A stretch of DNA of 21,317 bases from Chrysophaeum taylorii (taxonomy: Eukaryota; Sar; Pelagophyceae; Pelagomonadales; Pelagomonadaceae). Numbering within the stretch: the first letter of the stretch is position 1; each line of letters starts with the position of its first letter. Where the stretch lies: the NCBI GenBank assembly GCA_029834535.1, contig JAQMWT010000666.1:1-21317 (forward strand), given 5' to 3'. The notes under the pieces are model-generated. The model was not told the origin of the DNA and searched no databases. It saw only the letters and a program-made list of their open reading frames with translations. The position numbers were made by a program, and so were the translations under genes. Below are positions 9,423 through 16,901 of the stretch, piece by piece.

Positions 9423-9463
9423 CCCCGAGAAAAAACTAACTAACTAACTTGCCCCGAGAAAAA
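9423..9463 (-). mobile_element. tail-only retroposon insertion with 12-bp duplication
   Basis: CCCCGAGAAAAA at 9423-9434 is repeated at 9452-9463, flanking the 17-bp insert 9435-9451, which on the minus strand reads CAAGTTAGTTAGTTAGT. This equals the 3' tail of the SINE-like family. The other Helitron units lack insert and duplication at this site, so the empty state is known. Confidence 0.75.
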
Positions 9464-9494
9464 GGCCGGAAAAAACCCGACTTGGGCTTACTTG

Positions 9495-10059
9495 TCCACA
9501 ATATTAAAAAGGGAACCTCCGTGTGTCCGTCCGGAAACTCTACCAGAACTATACTTTCTGTTCTTTTCCCTATGTATGTCCAAAACGGGCCGAGAAAAGT
9601 GCTTTTTGTAAAAAAAAACACGATTTCACTTCACCAGCCTTTCACCCGGGGGCTCTACTTTCTGTTCTTTTCCTCATGTAGAAGCCAAAAACATTGCCAT
9701 ATAAACGGTTTTTTGACCACTCTTGTCGACGTGCATGGGGGAGAGCGTGAGAGCGTATGATGCGCTGGTGTATGGTATAGAAGAGAACGACGAAGTTTGA
9801 ACGATAATCTGGGGAGTTTGCGGTACGTCTCGAGTTCGAATCCTGTAGAAGCCTTCGATGGTGGTGGAAGTTGCCTGTATTAAAATTGAGTTCGAGCTCG
9901 AATCCCGTTGAAAAAATAAGTAGTAAAGTCAAAAAAGGTGCTAAGTTCCGAGTTCAAGCCCCCTCCAGTACACGGCCGTGGCCTCCCACATTCCCGGGGG
10001 GTTCGGGGGGCTTGCCCCCCGAGAAAAAGGCCGGAAAAAACCCGACTTGGCCTTACTAG
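9495..10059 (+). mobile_element. non-autonomous Helitron unit b (565 bp)
   Basis: 5'-TCCACAATATTAAAAAGGG... to CTAG at 10056-10059, with the 3' hairpin at 10003-10022 and the three B-box-like sites. It is clearly homologous to units a and c along its length and has no reading frame worth calling. Confidence 0.8.
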
Positions 10060-10615
10060 TCCACAATATTAAAAGGGAAACCTCAGTCCGTCAGTGAGGA
10101 AACTCTACCGGAACTCTGCTTTTTGTTCTTTGCAGCATTGTATGTTCAAAACGGCCCGAGAAAAAGTGCGTTTTGTAAACGCTCTTCACTTCACCCGCCT
10201 TCACCCGGGCCATACTCTTTCTGTTCTTTTCTCAATGTATAAGCCCGAAACGATGCTATTTTTAAACGGTTTTGCGTGCACTCTTTTCGGCGTGCATGAG
10301 AGCGTGAGAGCGTATGATGCGCTGGTGTATGGTATAGAAGAGAACGACGAGGTTTGAGCGATAATCTGGGGAGTTTGCGGTACGTCTCGAGTTCGAATCC
10401 CGTAGTAGCCTTCGATGGTGGTGGAAGTAGCCTGTAGTAAAATTGAGGTCGAGTTCGAATCCCGTTGAAAAAATAAGTAGTAAAGTCAAAAAAGGTCGTA
10501 AGTTCCGAGTTCGAGCCCCCCTCCAGTACACGGTCGTAGCCTCACACATTCCCGTGGGGGTCGGGGGCTTGCCCCTCGAGAAAAAGGCCGGAAAAACCCG
10601 ACTTGGCCTTACTAG
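10060..10615 (+). mobile_element. non-autonomous Helitron unit c (556 bp)
   Basis: 5'-TCCACAATATTAAAAGGG... to CTAG at 10612-10615. The 3' hairpin at 10561-10579 is imperfect. It lies head to tail with unit b without any spacer. Confidence 0.8.
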
Positions 10616-10662
10616 TCCCCAATAATTAATTGGGAAACCTCAGTGCGTGTGTCAGGAAACTC
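10616..10662 (+). mobile_element. Helitron unit d, 47-bp 5' remnant
   Basis: TCCCCAATAATTAATTGGG and the following bases match the 5' ends of the other units. Homology stops exactly where the LTR of element X begins, so X probably inserted here. Confidence 0.7.
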
Positions 10663-10981
10663 TGCATAGAAATCTGCTGCCTCTTACCCTTATCCGTCCG
10701 TCGAGAACGTGATCTCTTCCTTACCCTTTTCTTCTTCCTTTCTACACTATCAAATAGTCCTCTGATTTGTGCTTAAGCTCATCATCATGGTCTAGCGCGT
10801 CCCGAGGTATGTCGCACTATATACACTTTACCTTTCTCGTGTAGTTCTAGATGCCGCCTGTCGTGTTCTGAGGATATAGGGAACATACCTTTTCATTCCC
10901 CGAATTAAATACTTCCAGACGTTCATGATGAGACGGGATGGTTTCCCAAGTGACTTACCACTGCATGCTAAATGCTCTGCA
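10663..10981 (+). repeat. 5' LTR of element X (319 bp)
   Basis: It begins TGCATAGAAATC and ends GCTCTGCA, with TG...CA ends, and is immediately followed by a primer binding site. It matches in inverted orientation the LTR at 13664-13978, with about 15 mismatches and two 2-nt indels. A TATA-like CTATATACAC at 10817-10826 may be its promoter. Confidence 0.88.
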
Positions 10982-10995
10982 GGTTATGGGCCCAG
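10982..10995 (+). promoter_or_regulatory. primer binding site, iMet half-tRNA type
   Basis: GGTTATGGGCCCAG directly follows the LTR's final CA. It is complementary to the anticodon arm of initiator Met tRNA (CTGGGCCCATAACC), the primer used by Drosophila copia as a cleaved half-tRNA. Confidence 0.85.
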
Positions 10996-11499
10996 GCGGG
11001 TCCCTGAGAAACCATGTGTCAACATGCACGTTACCTATGCGTTTTGGACTGTCACCGCGCCGGTCCAGCCTCGACATGTGACACGCTTGTCAATATATCG
11101 CCATTACCATTGGGCTGTATATAACATATTTTGCACACGTGATCGTGTAACCTTGTGTGCACCTGTTCATAGTATCGTATTGTCATGTCAATGTTGATGT
11201 GTGTGTGAGTTGGCTAACCTGTACTCTTGCACACATGTTATGGAATATTTTGGGTACGTCCACTTGTACATTCCATGGCAATGCACTTAACAAGCTCCTT
11301 GAGAGCACCAAAACTAACCAGCTGCCTGAGTGACTACGCTTAGCGACACTACTCTGGACTCACAGCTTGCACAGTCGTCATATATACATTTTTCCATCGA
11401 AAACGATAAGTGTACATAGACACCGATAGACAGACCCCCTTATAATGTCTAGACAGTGTCAACTGCGTGACTGAACCCACAGGTTCCCCGTCAACTGCT
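10996..11499 (+). other. leader of element X
   Basis: Non-coding stretch between primer site and gag. A small perfect stem, ACACG/CGTGT, lies at 11135-11148. Nothing else is recognised; packaging and dimerisation signals would be expected in such a leader. Confidence 0.5.
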
Positions 11500-12558
11500 A
11501 TGGCAGAACACGCAGCACGAGCCGCACCCAAGGCGATCACAGGTGCGGATATGCTGAAGCTCGAAGCTCCTGTAGTTGAGTTTCTTAACGAAGGAAATCG
11601 ATTTCAGCTTCAGACCCGCAAGGTATCCTTGCAAATCAAGCATATTAAGCAATTGTTACGGTCCAGTCATGCCGATGCCTTCCTCGAGTACGACTCGTAC
11701 GAAGCATACACTCGGTCATGCAAGGACTACGAGATCCTCCGGAATCAAATTCTCGATCGCGTTTTCCTGGGATGGAAGACCGATAGGGCTGCTGATCTCC
11801 GTTTAGCTGTTGATGAATTGCCCCCTGAGTATCAGGAATGGCATTTCACCAACGAAGCCTTCCCCAACCTACCTGATGCAGAATTAGCTCAGCTAGCTAC
11901 TGTCTGTTACGACTATGAAGTCAAGGCATTACGTCCTGAAATCAATGCCCGTTTCTTAGAAGAGGAACGGATCTTAAATCGCGCGCACCCGAAAGCATTA
12001 GCTTTCGACACCCGTGTTCGTGCCCCTGTTACTATGTTTTCGTTAACTGCAGCTGATTGGCACACTTATCAGAATACGTATGCTACATTCTTGCATACTT
12101 ATTTCAATCTTGAAAGTGCTGGAAAACCAGCACTTGCGGCCTGGCCCGCCATCAATGAGGAATATAACAAAAGTTATTTACCCAACAAGGCTCGAGCCAT
12201 TATGCTCATTGCCTTTAGTCACTACGAGTCTGTTACGACTTCTGATGTGTCCTACTTGAAACCGCAGTTTAACTCTGTTGTTTATAATCCTAACTGGTAT
12301 GTCCATGTATTTATCGAAGCTGACCTAGCATTTAGGCTCCAGAGAGCTACACTATTATGTGTGCGACACTGGAACATTTTCACACCTATCTCTACACAAG
12401 GGTTTTCTCTCCGTAATACGGCTTTCCCTCTTTCTTCCTCTTTCCTCACCCTTCCGCCCCTTTTCTTTCACGACTATGAAGAACCCAGTCTGAAGCTCTT
12501 TTCCAACATGGAGTTGGCCTCCAGGTGCGTACCGTCGGGTACGGGGTTTTCTGTTTGA
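11500..12558 (+). CDS. gag-like protein of element X (ORF A), 3' end derived from another LTR
   Basis: Start ATG at 11500; this start is supported by ORF B (13222), whose ATG lies at nearly the same distance before the shared KVSLQI block (residues 41-46 here, 35-40 there). Both proteins share DAxxxxDSYEAYTR, W-K and (V/A)xRPE(I/L)N blocks over about 120 residues, predicted mostly helical. No zinc knuckle, protease or enzyme motif is seen. Its place just after LTR, primer site and leader identifies it as the gag or capsid gene by context; I do not recognise the sequence family itself. From about residue 287 (after RLQRATLL) composition turns to Ser/Leu/Phe/Pro-rich and the downstream DNA leads up to a second primer site, so the last 65 or so residues are probably LTR of element Y read by chance. 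Confidence 0.65.
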   Translation: MAEHAARAAPKAITGADMLKLEAPVVEFLNEGNRFQLQTRKVSLQIKHIKQLLRSSHADAFLEYDSYEAYTRSCKDYEILRNQILDRVFLGWKTDRAADLRLAVDELPPEYQEWHFTNEAFPNLPDAELAQLATVCYDYEVKALRPEINARFLEEERILNRAHPKALAFDTRVRAPVTMFSLTAADWHTYQNTYATFLHTYFNLESAGKPALAAWPAINEEYNKSYLPNKARAIMLIAFSHYESVTTSDVSYLKPQFNSVVYNPNWYVHVFIEADLAFRLQRATLLCVRHWNIFTPISTQGFSLRNTAFPLSSSFLTLPPLFFHDYEEPSLKLFSNMELASRCVPSGTGFSV

Positions 12559-12738
12559 TTAACAGAGACTTCGTTCCCCGTTGTCAGTGTAAACGCTTCT
12601 ATGGGACCTAATGCCCTAAAGGAGTTAGGGCCTAAATCCCTACCTTGTGTAGTAGCATGTGACAAGCGGAATGGTCTGTACACGCCTAAGACTGCACGCA
12701 GTCTCTACCATGTACCCGGAGAGGGTCAAATCTCTCCA
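12358..12738 (+). repeat. probable LTR of element Y
   Basis: The right border is good: CTCTCCA at 12738 abuts a perfect copy of the primer binding site. The left border is a guess (TGTGTGCGACAC at 12358), chosen because the gag-like composition of ORF A ends there. The segment is unlike the X LTR. It holds a series of perfect hairpins, including 12527-12542 (CGTACC-GTCG-GGTACG), 12550-12566, 12613-12631, 12689-12704 and 12718-12737. Confidence 0.5.
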
Positions 12739-12752
12739 GGTTATGGGCCCAG
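12739..12752 (+). promoter_or_regulatory. primer binding site of element Y, iMet half-tRNA type
   Basis: A second exact GGTTATGGGCCCAG, preceded by CA as at an LTR end, 1757 bp after the first. It shows that a second element begins here. Confidence 0.85.
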
Positions 12753-13221
12753 ATGCGTAGGTGTGTCAGCCCAACTGTGTTGTACGTCCAAATCGAATGA
12801 TCAATTTACGCCTGATCACGAGTACAACGCGACAATGTGTTTGGCGGTGGTCTACTGTACATATTTGTTATGTGACGGTATGTGCCCACCAGTTAAATTG
12901 GTTTGTGACCGAGTTGGGTCGGTCACTGGTCATATGCACTCGCATAACCAATAAAATTAAAGTTTTTCCTATACAAGCCGCGGAAACTTGTATGGGTTTT
13001 TCCTTCCACTCCCCAACAAAAGACTGACTGCTCGAGAACTAATCCATTCTTCAGTCTCAAGTCATCCTGTTTAAATAGCATGCTGATTTGTTTGGTCTTG
13101 TAAATAAGCCCACGTTTAAAATCGCGTACTGTACATAGAACCCGCACTTGAGAAACCCTTCATTCTTATGTGTCGAATCTGTCTATCAATCCTCCAACCT
13201 ATCCCTTAATAGGTCACAATC
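12753..13221 (+). other. leader of element Y
   Basis: No gene. It contains an 8-bp perfect stem (GTGACCGA, 12905-12912, with TCGGTCAC, 12919-12926) and a 7-bp stem (ATACAAG 12971-12977 with CTTGTAT 12987-12993) followed by GGGTTTTT. AATAAA occurs at about 12950. Confidence 0.55.
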
Positions 13222-13677
13222 ATGTCAAAACAAAAAACAATATCTACCACTGATATCTACAAACAAGAACAAATCCTCGTTGATAAGATTAACGCAGGAT
13301 TGCGTTTCCAAGATAATTCAACGAAGGTGAGCTTGCAAATTGAAACGCTTCGCAGGCATATGACAAGTCCATATGTGGACGCGTTATTCTGCTTTGATTC
13401 ATATGAAGCTTACACCCGGCATGCTCCGGAATATAATCAAATCCTTGAACAAGAAGTTGATATCATCTTCGCTCAATGGAAAGCTGAGCAAGTTAACGAT
13501 TTAAACTTACCTGATGAAGATGCCCTGCCCGAACATTTAAAGACTTGGCACGTCAACTCTTCTCATCAACTAACGGTTGATGCCCGTAATAGCCTTGAAC
13601 GACTTTACTACCAAGAGTCGTACAACCTTGTCCGTCCTGAATTAAATGAGGATGTTGAAAATGTGCAGAGCAGTTAG
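13222..13677 (+). pseudogene. gag-like protein of element Y (ORF B), truncated
   Basis: 151 codons from the ATG at 13222. It is homologous to the first 160 or so residues of ORF A (TKVSLQI, DSYEAYTR, LVRPELN). Homology stops at the element 3 LTR at 13664, so the last residues and the stop codon (within CAGTTAG) come from that LTR. About half or more of the gag is missing. Confidence 0.65.
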
Positions 13678-13978
13678 CAGGCAGTGGTAAGTCACCTGGG
13701 AAACCATCCCGTCTCATCGTGAGCGTCTGGAAGTATTTAATTCGGGGAATGAAAGGTTATGTTCCCAATATCCTCAGAACACGACAGGCGGCATCTAGAA
13801 CTACACGAGAAAGGTAAAGTGTATAGTGCTACATACCTCGGGACGCGCTAGACCATGATGATGAGCGTAGGCACAAATCAGAGGACTATTTGATTGTGTA
13901 GAAAGGAAGAAGAAGGGTAAGGAAGAGATCACGTTCTCAACGGACGGATAAGGGTAAGAGGCAGCAGATTTCTCTGCA
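13664..13978 (-). repeat. 3' LTR of element 3 (315 bp)
   Basis: On the minus strand it begins TGCAGAGAAATC and ends GCTCTGCA. It is preceded by a G-rich polypurine tract and is about 95% identical to the LTR at 10663-10981. No primer site follows its inner end, which fits a 3' LTR rather than a 5' LTR. Confidence 0.85.
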
Positions 13979-13985
13979 CCCCCTC
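13979..13985 (-). promoter_or_regulatory. polypurine tract of element 3
   Basis: GAGGGGG on the minus strand, touching the TG of the 3' LTR. It is the expected primer for plus-strand DNA synthesis. Confidence 0.75.
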
Positions 13986-14122
13986 GATTTGTCTTAAGCG
14001 CAAGGTGCGACTGTATAGCATCTCTTGAGAAAGATGATGATGAAAAAAAAAAAGAAAAAGAAGGAATACAGTCTTGATGGTCACAGAGGTCACATACTAA
14101 GCATCAAGAGTATAGAAGGGTC
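13986..14122 (-). other. non-coding stretch between the extra ORF and the polypurine tract
   Basis: It contains a pyrimidine-rich run on the minus strand (poly-T with interruptions, 14043-14061). No gene is seen. Confidence 0.5.
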
Positions 14123-15556
14123 TTAGGACTTGGACTTGGTGGAGCTGAGAGTCGATTTGACCCTTTTGAACAGAACATTAAGAAACACAGATACAACAGA
14201 CAGTGTGTTAGGATTATCAATCATCGTCAGCTTAAGCTGTAAGGTGGTGAACACCAATAGCTGAATGATGTGGTGCCAAGAGAAGGGTGAGTGCAAGTAG
14301 AGCATTCAGTATGGATGGCGACAGAGAATCTAGTTGAAAGGTGTCCAGTTGGTATTCTAAAAAAAAAAAAAGGTTGGACTTGGCGAACGAAGATAGAAGA
14401 GTCTTCAGATTCACATGAGAGCGGACGGAATGCTCTGAAGCATGAGAGCAACTTGTCACGTATATGAAGGAGGTGATCGTCCGGGGAGGAGTGGTTGGTA
14501 GCATGTTGATCATGAGCGGTGAGTGTTAAGCGAGACAACAGCTCTGTGATCTTGTACAGTGTATAAGTAACGCGTGGGTGTTGGCTGTAGGAGGGAAGAG
14601 CCGGTTCTCCAGGGAGGTGATTGAAGCAATGGTAGCCTCGGTAATATAGATTCGAAGAGTTTCCTGGAGTTGGTCGACTTGTTGGCACAAGACGTCGAAA
14701 TCAGCAAGCGAAGCAGAAGGCGTAGGTAACGATGGCGAATATATCTCCAGAGTAGCGTCTAGCGTGGAGTGTGAGTAGTTTAACGACGTTTCGGTCAACG
14801 TGAAAAAAAAGGGGTGCAGGAAGCCTTAATGTTCTGCCTGAACATAAGTGTGGCCGAACATTCCATCCCGGAGTGATAGCGGTTCTGTATCATCAGAGGA
14901 TGATGCGTAGTTGTTAAGATGTTGTACGCGCGATCGAGCAACCGTAGTAATCAAATGCTGAATGGATGGCTTGTATAGCATGAGCTGTGCGACTCTGTGT
15001 TCGAACACGAGTCACAAGTAAACTGATCGGTGTTGTGATAATGGGGATGTGACCATTCTTCTTATGGTCGTCCGTGTTGAGGTGACTCGGCACTTCAGTG
15101 GGGAGTTCACGAGGTGTTTGTGCCTTGGAACTGTACGTGGTCGAGACTAGGAAAGTCGGTTGTCCACGATCATTGAGGTACTGCGTAAAAAAAAGGAAAG
15201 CGACAAAAAATAAAACGTTCGCGTTTGGGGCATCTGTAGCAGCCAATAGAAGCAATAGCAGGAGCAGCTTCCCAAAGTATAGTAATGGGTAAGCGCATGG
15301 ACATGAATGTGGTCAGGTCTACAAACAATGAAAAGTCAGTAGACTCATAGGTCAGTGTGAGTTCCACTCGCATAAAAGAAGATAGAAATGGGGTGACAGG
15401 GACACGGAAGTTCTCAAGGAGAGAGATTCCTCGCTCGTAAGCAGCATAGTCAATACTGAGGCCGTCCTGGAACGTCGTCAGCGACTGAGGTGAGATATGC
15501 ACGGCTAGTGTCGGTGCAAACGCAGCAGCCAGTCTGGTAGCAGTTGTAGCAGACAT
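14123..15556 (-). pseudogene. extra ORF after pol in element 3 (unknown protein), frameshifted
   Basis: The likely start is the ATG at 15554-15556 (MSATTATRLAAAFAP). Protein-like sequence passes through several frames: 15556 to about 15190, then about 15230-15010, then about 15010-14828, an in-frame TAA at 14826-14828, on in the same frame to about 14570, then shifts near 14570, 14365 and 14280 to a final stop at 14123. Restored length would be near 470 residues. Visible features: a hydrophobic, helix-rich first part, a Ser/Thr-rich middle, a predicted coiled coil (LADFDVLCQQVDQLQETL) and a basic Ser/Lys end. The TETSLNY motif is encoded at 14776-14796. Several breaks fall at A/T runs of 8-12. 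No clear signal peptide or transmembrane anchor was established. It sits where env-like genes sit in some LTR elements, but I do not recognise the family. Confidence 0.5.
14776..14796 (-). repeat. 21-nt T-x-x-S-L-N-Y motif, copy in the extra ORF
   Basis: Plus strand TAGTTTAACGACGTTTCGGT plus C; minus strand encodes TETSLNY in the local reading frame. Confidence 0.8.
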
Positions 15557-15764
15557 GGTTCGTTGCTTTTGCGACAACCTGGGGGGAGGTTCGGCCGTGG
15601 AGAGCGAGAAAGGACTGTCCTTCAACCGACTAGTGAGATGCCGCGGCCACGGGAGTGTCAAGAAAAGACATGAACAACACTCGCCCGCGTACAAAAATTT
15701 GTGGCAAAAGAAGGTAAGGCCAGGGCTAGTTTAACGACGTTGCGGTCACTAGAGTTAGGCATCT
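15557..15764 (-). other. spacer between RNase H and the extra ORF
   Basis: About 200 bp without LTR or polypurine tract, so the extra ORF belongs to the same element. It contains one copy of the 21-nt motif at 15727-15747. Confidence 0.55.
15727..15747 (-). repeat. 21-nt motif, copy just after RNase H
   Basis: TAGTTTAACGACGTTGCGGT plus C. It lies in the same reading phase as RNase H, beginning six codons past the stop, and would encode TATSLN followed by TAG. Confidence 0.8.
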
Positions 15765-16901
15765 TCAATCCTGTAAAGGCTTGTCGTCAGAAGCATGATG
15801 CATACCGAGTAGAGAACGAAAAGTGGGGAACTCAGCAGCAAGTGGCTTTGTAAAACCATCCGCCACGTTCAGCTTGCCGGGAACATGATGGACTCGTATT
15901 TTCTGTAGCGAGATGTACTCACGGATTTTAAACCATCTGGTCGACAGTGCCTTGGATCGAGAGGACCCATCTGGGTTATTAGAGGTGTAAATAGCGGCAG
16001 CATTGTCAGACAAGAGAGGTAGGCTTCTGATGAGGCGCATATCTTCAGCAATTGGGTTGTCATTGTCATCGAAGTCGACATGGTCAGCGGTGTTCTCACC
16101 ATTAGCATTGTTGACATCGAAGGTGGGGTTGACGACAAAGGAGAGTTCCAACAGCAGCCTGCGTAGCCAAACAGCTTCATCAGCACAAATACTGAGGGCA
16201 ATCAACTCAGCTTCGTGAGTTGAGCAGGAGACAATCGGTCGAAGTTTGCTTTTCCAACCAATAAGGCAGTTGAAAAGATAGAAGACAAACCCGGTGGTAG
16301 ATTTTCTATCTTCCTGTGCTAAGGAAGGGGCATTGTCAGCGTCAACCATGGCAACTACGGGATCAAACTGTCCAGTAGATACATCCAGCGGTTGGTAGTC
16401 GACCACAGTGGATAGATCAATTCGATTAGCGGAGACAGTACGAAGGTGAGCTTCGATGGCGTTACCTTTAGGATGGAACCAGAGGCGAAGTGAGCGGTTT
16501 TCCGGCTTCTTGAGGTAGCGAAGCAAATACTCTAGCATTTGGACGTGAACATACGTAGGTGCATGTATACCACGCGAACATCTGCCCAAGGCCTGCGAGA
16601 AGTCAGGTCTGCAGGCAACTTGCATGAACACCAGCTTGCCAAGGAGGGTGGCAAAGTGCGAATTGATGTACAACTCTGTTTCAGAGCTGGGAGTGCCATC
16701 TTTGTACTTGAAGGACGATGACATAGGATATTTAAGCGGGGTCAGTTGCTGCAAGACCGGGTTATCAGCGAAGAGTTCATCCAGCTTGGCTTGCACATCC
16801 AGAGAAATGGAACCGTCAGATGTGCGACACACACGCATGCCGTTTGTGGAGGGCATCCTGTAATTCAGTACGAAGAGGGTCGTCATTGGACACAATAACA
16901 A
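15765..16901 (-). pseudogene. copia RNase H and RT connection domain of element 3
   Basis: This frame holds GMRVCRTSDGSISL, the connection region (MSSSFKYKDG, CRPDFSQALG, LEYLLRYLKKPENRSLRLWF) and RNase H. The catalytic acids are in place: Asp in MVDADNA (16341-16343), Glu in CSTHEAEL (16212-16214) and Asp in LLSDNAAA (16005-16007), followed by RWFKIREYI and VADGFTKPL, all standard copia landmarks. RNase H removes the RNA template during cDNA synthesis. The frame differs from the RT frame upstream, so the active protein cannot be made as read. It ends HASDDKPLQD with TGA at 15765-15767. Confidence 0.9.

Larger units (their letters stand above)
8911..9494 (+). mobile_element. non-autonomous Helitron unit a (584 bp)
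   Basis: It starts with TCCACAATTATTAATTGGG directly after the preceding CTAG and ends CTTG at 9491-9494, a one-base variant of CTAG. It contains a 20-bp tandem duplication at 8997-9036, three pol III B-box-like sites around 9258, 9320 and 9374, the 3' hairpin at 9409-9428, and the small insertion at 9435-9451. No coding potential is seen. The last 55 or so bases resemble the end of the helicase-bearing element, which would supply the proteins in trans. Confidence 0.75.
10663..12357 (+). mobile_element. Ty1/copia-type element X, 5' part (LTR, primer site, gag)
   Basis: Plus-strand element made of a 5' LTR, an iMet half-tRNA primer site, a 500-bp leader and a gag-like gene whose 3' end seems cut by the LTR of element Y. 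Pol is missing. Its LTR is the same family as that of element 3 on the opposite strand. Confidence 0.75.
12358..13663 (+). mobile_element. Ty1/copia-type element Y, 5' part
   Basis: LTR end, primer site, leader and truncated gag (ORF B) of an element related to X but with a different LTR. It appears inserted in the gag of X and is itself cut at 13664 by the LTR of element 3. Confidence 0.6.

Noticed and set aside
8821..10620. A CRISPR array or satellite
   Set aside because: Units of about 560 bp with TC and CTAG borders and end hairpins fit Helitrons; there are no short regular repeats with spacers.
10817..10826. A host gene promoter from the TATA-like sequence
   Set aside because: It lies inside an LTR, where a retrotransposon promoter is expected, and no host gene follows.
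10663..13978. A 3.3-kb DNA transposon with 316-bp terminal inverted repeats and two duplicated genes
   Set aside because: The arms have TG...CA ends; the left arm is followed by an iMet half-tRNA primer site and the right arm is preceded on its own strand by a polypurine tract. They are LTRs of two elements in opposite orientation.
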